Source: an uncultured Crocinitomix sp.
GTDB lineage: Bacteria > Bacteroidota > Bacteroidia > Flavobacteriales_D > Crocinitomicaceae
Assembly (NCBI GenBank): GCA_937136425.1
Contig: CAKZON010000115.1
Location: 1-48,048 of the forward strand
Reading direction: 5' to 3'
Length of the DNA stretch: 48,048 nucleotides
Shown here: positions 42,772-48,048 of the stretch, in pieces
How positions within the stretch are numbered: position 1 is the first letter of the stretch
Layout: every line of letters begins with the position of its first letter
Translations under genes and position numbers: made by a program
The notes under the pieces: model-generated
What the model was told of the DNA's origin: nothing
Databases searched by the model: none
What the model saw: the letters and a program-made list of their open reading frames with translations, nothing else

Positions 42772-43421
42772 CATTTATTTTGTTCGTAATGAGCATAAAT
42801 GGGGCTTTTTCTCAGGGTCAAGCCTCATATCAAGTGGCCGTGCTTAAATATAAAGGTGGAGGAGATTGGTATGCTAATCCTACAGCTTTGCCAAACCTAG
42901 TGAAATTTTGCAATGAAAATCTAGGAACTTCAATATCTACAGATGTTGCTACTGTTGACATCAGTGATCCTGAAATCTTTAATTACCCATTTGTACATAT
43001 GACAGGACATGGAAATGTTGTGTTTACAAGTGAGGATGCCGAAAACTTGCGTAATTACTTATTGGGAGGTGGATTTTTGCACATTGATGATAATTATGGA
43101 ATGGATCAGTTCATTCGAACAGAATTGAAAAAAGTATTTCCTGCGATTGACTTAGTAGAACTTCCTAACAATCACCCCATTTTTAATCAAACCTACAAGT
43201 TTCCAAAAGGATTACCTAAAATTCACGAACATGATGACAAAAACAGCCAGGCTTTTGGAATTGTTTATCAAGGACGCTTGATTTGCCTTTACACATATGA
43301 GACCGACCTTGGAGATGGATGGGAAGATCCGGAAGTGCATGGAGATAGTCCTGAAAAAAGAACTGAAGCTTTAAGAATGGGCTCTAATATTATTGAATAT
43401 GTTTTCACAGCTGTTCACTAA
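42744..43421 (+). CDS. Exported DUF4159 protein
   Basis: 225 residues with a signal peptide (ITFILFVMSINGAFSQ). Motifs: YQVAVLKYKGGGDWYANPTA, NYPFVHMTGHGNVVFT, NYLLGGGFLHIDDNYGMDQF and LVELPNNHPIFNQTYKF, the pattern of DUF4159, a glutamine-amidotransferase-like fold lacking the known catalytic residues. In Bacteroidota it is common beside BatA-type genes; none is seen here. Function unknown. It starts inside rsmE, indicating translational coupling. Confidence 0.85.
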   Translation: MPYRTSHIITFILFVMSINGAFSQGQASYQVAVLKYKGGGDWYANPTALPNLVKFCNENLGTSISTDVATVDISDPEIFNYPFVHMTGHGNVVFTSEDAENLRNYLLGGGFLHIDDNYGMDQFIRTELKKVFPAIDLVELPNNHPIFNQTYKFPKGLPKIHEHDDKNSQAFGIVYQGRLICLYTYETDLGDGWEDPEVHGDSPEKRTEALRMGSNIIEYVFTAVH

Positions 43422-44445
43422 AACCTTAGCAATAGCTATTTTGACCATGATGTCCTTTGGGACATTTGGACAAAACGATTCTATTGTCCGCCCTACTTCG
43501 CCTTATCGCACTGAGTATAATCCGTGGTATAAATTAACCACGTTTAAACGCGGTTTTCATGGTGATTCTTTAACACTAACTCTAGATAAATTAGAGGCCA
43601 AACCAAGAGAAGATTGGAGCCGAATGGACAGTTTAGATTTTGCCCAAGCATCACTCCACACGGGAAATATTCCTTTATCTGAGTATTATTTTGAGCGTCT
43701 TAACTTAGATTATGACCGTGATGGTGACTTCTGGTGGGATCAAATGTTGATTTACATCCTAAACAAAGATTATGAATTAGGTATTGAAAGTATTCATAAG
43801 TCAAGCCCTGGTATATTAGAGTTTTCAAAAATCTACTTTTTAGACAAAATGTTATTGGCATATATCGCCAATAACGAAACTGATAAATGGTATAAAACTG
43901 GAAATGTTTTTAATTGGGAGATTGATTCTACGCTTTTCGATATCGATAAAAAAAGTCCTCGTTTTCAAACTGAAGTTATTGACCCTCTTAAAAATTTAGA
44001 CTTTGTATTAAGAGAATTGATTCACTTTATTCATGAAGATGATCCAGTCATTTCAAAAGCTTGTTTTGAAATGGGAGTTATATTTGAAAATCACATCTCG
44101 CTCACGCAAGCGTATATTGCATATAGTTTAGGTCGTCAATACAATAAATCTGACAAAACACTTTTGAATAGCATTAAACAGGTCAAAGGTAAACTCTCTT
44201 TAAAAAAATATAAGATTCCTAACTTCAGAAAATACTTTCCAAAGATTAAACAATGGCGCTTTGAATATGAAGTATTAAAAGAAAAAATATATCCTCAAAA
44301 CGACACTGTATCTGTAAAAAACTTACCATTAATGGTACCTGTAGAAGAAATTGAATTACCTTTTCCACCAGAATTAATTATTCTTACAGGAATTTTAATC
44401 TTATTTATTCTAGTACTCTTTTTCTTAAAAACTAAAAAATCATAA
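43399..44445 (+). CDS. Exported protein with a C-terminal membrane anchor, function unknown
   Basis: Start at the ATG at 43399, 23 bases inside the DUF4159 gene; a TTG six bases earlier is also in frame. 348 residues. N-terminal signal (TKTLAIAILTMMSFGTFGQ), a helical, possibly TPR-like body (ASLHTGNIPLSEYYFERL, FEMGVIFENHISLTQAYIAY), a Pro-rich stretch, and one span near the end (LIILTGILILFILVLFFL) with a basic tail KTKKS. It would present most of its mass to the periplasm. I do not recognise a specific family. It is tightly coupled to its neighbours. Confidence 0.7.
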   Translation: MFSQLFTKTLAIAILTMMSFGTFGQNDSIVRPTSPYRTEYNPWYKLTTFKRGFHGDSLTLTLDKLEAKPREDWSRMDSLDFAQASLHTGNIPLSEYYFERLNLDYDRDGDFWWDQMLIYILNKDYELGIESIHKSSPGILEFSKIYFLDKMLLAYIANNETDKWYKTGNVFNWEIDSTLFDIDKKSPRFQTEVIDPLKNLDFVLRELIHFIHEDDPVISKACFEMGVIFENHISLTQAYIAYSLGRQYNKSDKTLLNSIKQVKGKLSLKKYKIPNFRKYFPKIKQWRFEYEVLKEKIYPQNDTVSVKNLPLMVPVEEIELPFPPELIILTGILILFILVLFFLKTKKS

Positions 44446-44446
44446 A

Positions 44447-44893
44447 ATGAAATTATACACTTTATCGCTTTTTGCAATTGTTTCGTTATTAGTTGCTTGT
44501 ACAAATGCTAAAGAACTAGAACCTGAGGTAGAAGCGCCACAAGATACCAATGTCATAAAAGGAGTTGTTGTTACAGATATGAACTCTTATAAATCTGATC
44601 CATTAGGAATTACAAGTGTTGTAGTTGACAAGAATAAAATGCGAGTTGGTGTAAAATATAGTGGAGGCTGTAAGAAGCATGAGTTTGAATTGATGGGAAA
44701 TAAAATGATATCAAAATCATTACCTCCAAAACGCTCAATTAAAATATTTCATCATGCAGATAGTGATGATTGCAGAGAAATAATTGAAGAAATAATTGTC
44801 TTTGACTTGTCTGCTTTTGCAGTTGGAGATGGGGAGATAACTTTACGTTTAGATGGTTGGGAGGAACCAATTTCTTACCTTCCTATCCGTTAA
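44447..44893 (+). CDS. Small lipoprotein, function unknown
   Basis: 148 residues with a lipoprotein signal (LSLFAIVSLLVACTNAKELE, Cys ~18). The mature part is beta-rich, with the conserved-looking features YSGGCKKHEFELMG, HHADSDDCREIIEE and a final GEITLRLDGWEEP; two cysteines may form a disulfide. No family recognised. It starts one base after the previous stop and ends nine bases from the convergent hemB stop. Last gene of the rsmE run. Confidence 0.72.
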   Translation: MKLYTLSLFAIVSLLVACTNAKELEPEVEAPQDTNVIKGVVVTDMNSYKSDPLGITSVVVDKNKMRVGVKYSGGCKKHEFELMGNKMISKSLPPKRSIKIFHHADSDDCREIIEEIIVFDLSAFAVGDGEITLRLDGWEEPISYLPIR

Positions 44894-44902
44894 AACAAGC
44901 AA

Positions 44903-45877
44903 TTAAAGCTGTTGATATAGTTGCCCAAAATCTTTTGCAAAGTAGGTCAATATAACGTCAGATCCTGCGCGCTTCAAACTTAGCAACATTTCAGGCATGG
45001 CAACTTCATAATCTAGCCATCCTTTTTCACATGCTGCCTTCAACATGGCATATTCACCACTTACGTTATAAGCAGCAATAGGTAAATCGCTATGTTCTTT
45101 CAAAGTGTGAATTACATCCATATAACATAAAGCAGGTTTTACCATTAAAAAATCTGCTCCTTCAGCTTCGTCCAACCTTGCCTCAATTAACGCTTCTCTT
45201 TTATTTGCAGGATTCATTTGATACGTCTTTTTATCTCCTGCTTTAGGGGCAGAATCCAATGCTTGGCGAAAAGGTCCGTAGAATGCACTTGCATATTTAG
45301 CCGTGTAAGACATAATGGAAGTATTAACAAAGTTGTTCTTATCCAATACGTCACGAATATAACCTACTCTTCCGTCCATCATATCTGACGGTCCAATAAT
45401 ATCAAACCCTGCCTGAGCTTGAGCCAAAGCCATATCTCCTAAAATAGGTAATGTTCGATCATTTAAAATTTCGCCATTCTCAACATAGCCATCATGCCCG
45501 TCAGAACTATATGGATCCATTGCTACATCACTCATCAGCACAATTTGCGGAAACCTTTGCTTCAATTGTCGCACGGCTTCTAAATAAAAGTTATCTGCAT
45601 GAACAGAATATGTAGCCGTTTTATCTTTATACTTTTCAGGAACTGCAGGGAATAATACAAAGCTTGAAACGCCCACAGCTATGGAATTCTCTACTTCAAC
45701 ACACAAATCATTCAAATTCATTCTGAAAATTCCAGGTAATGATTCAATAGGCTGTTTATCAGTATCCCCCTCCAATAAAAACAACGGATAGATTAAGTTT
45801 GTTGGACGTAACACAGTTTCTTCAACCATGTTTCTAATTAGCTGATTCTTTCTATTTCTTCTAGGCCTTGCACGCAT
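44903..45877 (-). CDS. hemB: Delta-aminolevulinic acid dehydratase (porphobilinogen synthase)
   Basis: 324 residues. Two Schiff-base lysines: SYTAKYASAFYGPFRQALDS and LMVKPALCYMDVI. The metal-site region MSDVAMDPYSSDGHDGYV has Asp where zinc enzymes have Cys, so it should be of the Mg2+ type rather than zinc-dependent. Further motifs: RPRRNRKNQLIRNMV, GPSDMMDGRVGYIRD and YNVSGEYAMLKAA. It condenses two aminolevulinate molecules to porphobilinogen in heme synthesis. Stands alone, with a matching -7 box upstream. Confidence 0.97.
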   Translation of the reverse strand: MRARPRRNRKNQLIRNMVEETVLRPTNLIYPLFLLEGDTDKQPIESLPGIFRMNLNDLCVEVENSIAVGVSSFVLFPAVPEKYKDKTATYSVHADNFYLEAVRQLKQRFPQIVLMSDVAMDPYSSDGHDGYVENGEILNDRTLPILGDMALAQAQAGFDIIGPSDMMDGRVGYIRDVLDKNNFVNTSIMSYTAKYASAFYGPFRQALDSAPKAGDKKTYQMNPANKREALIEARLDEAEGADFLMVKPALCYMDVIHTLKEHSDLPIAAYNVSGEYAMLKAACEKGWLDYEVAMPEMLLSLKRAGSDVILTYFAKDFGQLYQQL

Positions 45878-45893
45878 CTTAATTGTTTTTTAA

Positions 45894-45901
45894 CAAAATT
45901 A
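45894..45901 (-). promoter_or_regulatory. Candidate -7 box for hemB
   Basis: On the minus strand TAATTTTG matches TAnnTTTG exactly, 16 bases before the hemB start. No TTG at the preferred -33 distance was found. Confidence 0.4.
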
Positions 45902-45987
45902 GGATTAAACTCGAAATAAAGCATACAGAATATCCTTAAACTGTTAGTAACTTTCTTCACAATATTTCCTTTATATACGCGTATTTT

Positions 45988-46019
45988 TTGCCGAAAATCG
46001 AATTATTTTTTTAGTTTTG
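45988..46019 (+). promoter_or_regulatory. Bacteroidota-type promoter of the 46-48 kb operon
   Basis: TTG at 45988-45990, a 21-base spacer, then TAGTTTTG at 46012-46019: a complete match to the -33/-7 consensus with good spacing. The start of transcription would be only ~10 bases before the ATG at 46035. Confidence 0.6.
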
Positions 46020-46034
46020 AATTAAATTAGCGCT

Positions 46035-46949
46035 ATGAAATTTGCCTATAAACTTTTTTTACCATTGTTTCTCGTATTTGCCTTAGTTTCCTGTGGAGGA
46101 GAAGGTGTTGATATAACAACGGAAGAACCTGATACCAACGAATTGGTAATTGTTACGAATGATGTACTTGATTCGGCACAATCAATGAATACGAATATTA
46201 ATGGTAAAATATTTAGTATTCCGTCCCCAATTCAAATGGTTTCCTTGCTTAAGAGTCAAGATGATGTTTTTAATGAATCTGTATTAACAGATCCGAAAAA
46301 CGTAGAAAACTTCACAACCACGTTCAAACGAGCAATTAACATGGGGGTTTATGGAGCTGATTTGGGCTATGCAACAATCTATGAGAAAAACATGCAAGCA
46401 GTTTCTTATTTAAACTCAGTTGATAAACTATCTACCGAGCTTGGAATTTCAGGAGCTTTTGATGCAGAATTGGTTCAGCGATTTATTGAAAACGGAAATA
46501 ACCAAGATTCTATGTTGGTGATCATGTCAGAAGGTTATCGCAAAGGAGATCAGTTTTTAAAAGATAACGAACAACATGATGTTGCTTCGCTGATCTTAAC
46601 CGGAGGTTGGATTGAATCACTTTTCTTTGCTACAACGATTTATGAAAAAACAGAAGATCAAGAAATTGCAAACAGAATTGGCGAACAAAAAACGGCACTA
46701 AAAACAATCATTGATTTGTTAACTGATTTTAATACTGAAGGCACATATACCAAATTAATTGACGATTTAAAAGACTTAAAAACCGATTTTGATCAGATCA
46801 AATTCAATTATCAATTTATTGAGCCCGTTACATTGGCAGATAAATTTCAAACGAATATTAAAAGTAAATCATCAGTACAAATTGATGCGGAAGTTTTGAA
46901 CAATATAGTTTCAAAAGTTAAAGTTATCAGAAACGAATTAATCGGATAA
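46035..46949 (+). CDS. Lipoprotein of unknown function
   Basis: 304 residues. Lipoprotein signal (FLVFALVSCGGEG, Cys ~20). The mature part is long and mainly helical (INMGVYGADLGYATIYEKNM, LILTGGWIESLFFATTIYEK, KTIIDLLTDFNTEG). It contains no motif I recognise. First gene of an operon with a near-consensus promoter; two bases separate it from the next gene. Confidence 0.72.
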   Translation: MKFAYKLFLPLFLVFALVSCGGEGVDITTEEPDTNELVIVTNDVLDSAQSMNTNINGKIFSIPSPIQMVSLLKSQDDVFNESVLTDPKNVENFTTTFKRAINMGVYGADLGYATIYEKNMQAVSYLNSVDKLSTELGISGAFDAELVQRFIENGNNQDSMLVIMSEGYRKGDQFLKDNEQHDVASLILTGGWIESLFFATTIYEKTEDQEIANRIGEQKTALKTIIDLLTDFNTEGTYTKLIDDLKDLKTDFDQIKFNYQFIEPVTLADKFQTNIKSKSSVQIDAEVLNNIVSKVKVIRNELIG

Positions 46950-46951
46950 AA

Positions 46952-47383
46952 ATGAAAAAACTAATCGGAATATTTGCCTTACTATTTGTGTCTAGCTTAA
47001 GCTTTGCACAAGAGTGCGATTCGTTAGCGAATGTTTGCTATAAACATTTGTCTGCTGATGCTAGTGTTGGAAAAATTTTCATCTCAGATGGTCAGGTTTA
47101 CAAAGCATTTGTTGATGCTGAACAGGCTGCAGAATTTAAAGTAACACTTTATGGAGGATCATTGTATCGTATTGCTGCAACAGCAGGCGAAAAAGATGAT
47201 TATGTTATTTTTAATGTATACGATAAAGAGAGAAACTTGCTCTTTTCGAACCAAGATTACGAAAACAAACCTTATTGGGATTTCAAAATAGACAATACGC
47301 TTGATTGTTATATTGAGGCGTATTTAGACATTGATAAAAAAGTTTCAGGATGCATTGTTGTACTCCTCGGCTTCCAAAAATAG
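46952..47383 (+). CDS. Small exported beta-rich protein, function unknown
   Basis: 143 residues with a signal peptide ending SLSFAQ. The mature part is beta-rich (EFKVTLYGGSLYRIAATAGE, YVIFNVYDKERNLLFSN) with four cysteines (ECDSLANVCYKH, DCYIE, GCIVV). Likely periplasmic. No family recognised. It lies between the lipoprotein and the larger downstream gene in one operon. Confidence 0.72.
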   Translation: MKKLIGIFALLFVSSLSFAQECDSLANVCYKHLSADASVGKIFISDGQVYKAFVDAEQAAEFKVTLYGGSLYRIAATAGEKDDYVIFNVYDKERNLLFSNQDYENKPYWDFKIDNTLDCYIEAYLDIDKKVSGCIVVLLGFQK

Positions 47384-47395
47384 GCATTCGCTTAA

Positions 47396-48048
47396 ATGAG
47401 TCAAAGAATACTAAAAGCTCTGATGCAACTCTTCGCAATTATTGCGAGGGTTGATGAAGAAATAGACATCTTAAATCCTGTTACTCAAGGTGCAGGGCGT
47501 AATATTGTACAGTCTTTTCTTAAACAAGAGCTTGGTTCTGCTGCGGTAGAAGAGTATTTAAAATTATTTGACGAATTCTTAATTGCGTACCAAGGTAAGT
47601 CCACAAAAAAAGATGGCAAACGTAAAAAAACATCTGTACATTCTGTAAAGGTTTTAAGAATTTGTACCCAAATTAATGAGGAGTTAACGCAACGTCAAAA
47701 AATGATTGTGTTGGTACGAATTTTAGAATTCATCAATGCCAACGAGGTTGTTAATGACCAAGAACTTGAGTTTGCCGCAACTGTTGCTGATACGTTTAAC
47801 GTTTCAATGGACGAATACAAAGAAATTAAAAGCTTTGTTGAAACTCCAATTGAAACAATCATTGACGACTCCAACTTGCTTTATATTACTTCCAAGAAAG
47901 ATGAATCGTTTGAAAAAGCGAAACATATATTTTCTGAAGGTATAGAAGGACAAATTCGTGTTTTAAAAATTGAAAGTGTCAACTTCCATTTCTTTAAGTA
48001 TTTAGGAAAAGCCGAACTCAATTTAAACGGTCAGGCTGTTCGACCATA
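47396..48048 (+). CDS. N-terminal part of a larger cytoplasmic protein, TerB-like start (3' truncated)
   Basis: An open frame from the ATG at 47396 (MSQRILKALMQLFAIIARVD) to the window edge, at least 217 codons. No signal peptide. Residues ~1-155 are helical (VEEYLKLFDEFLIAYQG, MIVLVRILEFINANEVVNDQ, DTFNVSMDEYKEIKSFVE), a pattern like a TerB-type helical domain; from ~160 a beta-rich part begins (DSNLLYITSKKDE, GQIRVLKIESVNFHFFKYLG). I recall similar N-termini on long Bacteroidota ABC-ATPase proteins, but the diagnostic part lies beyond the window, so this stays a suggestion. It starts 12 bases after the preceding gene. Confidence 0.7.
   Translation, partial: MSQRILKALMQLFAIIARVDEEIDILNPVTQGAGRNIVQSFLKQELGSAAVEEYLKLFDEFLIAYQGKSTKKDGKRKKTSVHSVKVLRICTQINEELTQRQKMIVLVRILEFINANEVVNDQELEFAATVADTFNVSMDEYKEIKSFVETPIETIIDDSNLLYITSKKDESFEKAKHIFSEGIEGQIRVLKIESVNFHFFKYLGKAELNLNGQAVRP

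Overview
The window is AT-rich and almost certainly from a member of the Bacteroidota, most likely a marine or freshwater Flavobacteriales relative. The support is a glycine-rich secreted protein ending in a type IX secretion (T9SS) type A sorting domain, a DAHP synthase/chorismate mutase fusion of the Bacteroidota kind, HisKA_2 and SCO1/YHYH-type genes, a general absence of Shine-Dalgarno sequences, and upstream boxes matching the Bacteroidota promoter (-33 TTG, -7 TAnnTTTG). No rRNA, tRNA, CRISPR array, IS element or phage gene was seen. It reads as ordinary chromosome with several specialised operons.

Layout. 1-2.5 kb: the 3' end of an OmpA-like surface protein and a UMF1-type MFS transporter. 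2.5-4.3 kb (minus): YHYH protein, YwqK/MORN-like lipoprotein and SCO1/SenC. 4.6-12.8 kb (minus): a compact six-gene envelope operon with a degenerate alkaline-phosphatase-fold protein, a small membrane protein, two CotH-kinase proteins flanking an O-antigen ligase/polymerase-like protein, and a membrane-anchored metallophosphoesterase. 13-15 kb: acyltransferase 3 and rfbA. 15-21.8 kb (plus): T9SS adhesin, MORN-like protein, divergent Nramp-related transporter, SUMF1-like protein, YccF, ECF sigma factor and cupin anti-sigma factor. 21.8-23 kb: unidentified helix-hairpin-helix protein.

23-32 kb is the aromatic amino acid region. The complete trp operon (trpE-G-D-C-[F-B fusion]-A, minus strand) diverges from a DAHP synthase/chorismate mutase-aroA operon (plus strand). 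The 473-bp region between them holds two unannotated leader peptides: one with three consecutive Trp codons plus a fourth (minus), one with two consecutive Trp codons (plus). Each is followed by an intrinsic terminator and an alternative antiterminator pairing. This looks like two back-to-back ribosome-mediated Trp attenuators controlling both the branch and the common shikimate pathway.

32.3-33.5 kb: HisKA_2 histidine kinase. 33.5-39.3 kb (minus): a four-gene operon that looks like a synthase-dependent exopolysaccharide machine. It encodes a TolC-like outer membrane factor fused to a GH18-like domain, an HlyD-like adaptor, a zinc-ribbon protein with a degenerate GGDEF domain that keeps its RxxD I-site (a PelD-like candidate c-di-GMP receptor), and a processive GT2 synthase. 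39.6-42 kb (minus): GT9, thioesterase, GT4. 42-44.9 kb (plus): rsmE, DUF4159 protein, an anchored periplasmic protein and a lipoprotein. 44.9-45.9 kb: hemB (minus). 46-48 kb (plus): lipoprotein, small exported protein and the 5' end of a larger gene cut by the window edge.

The two strongest leads are the paired Trp attenuators and the TolC-GH18/HlyD/degenerate-GGDEF/GT2 operon. The CotH/ligase/phosphoesterase operon is the most enigmatic. All domain calls come from reading the sequence; no database search was run.
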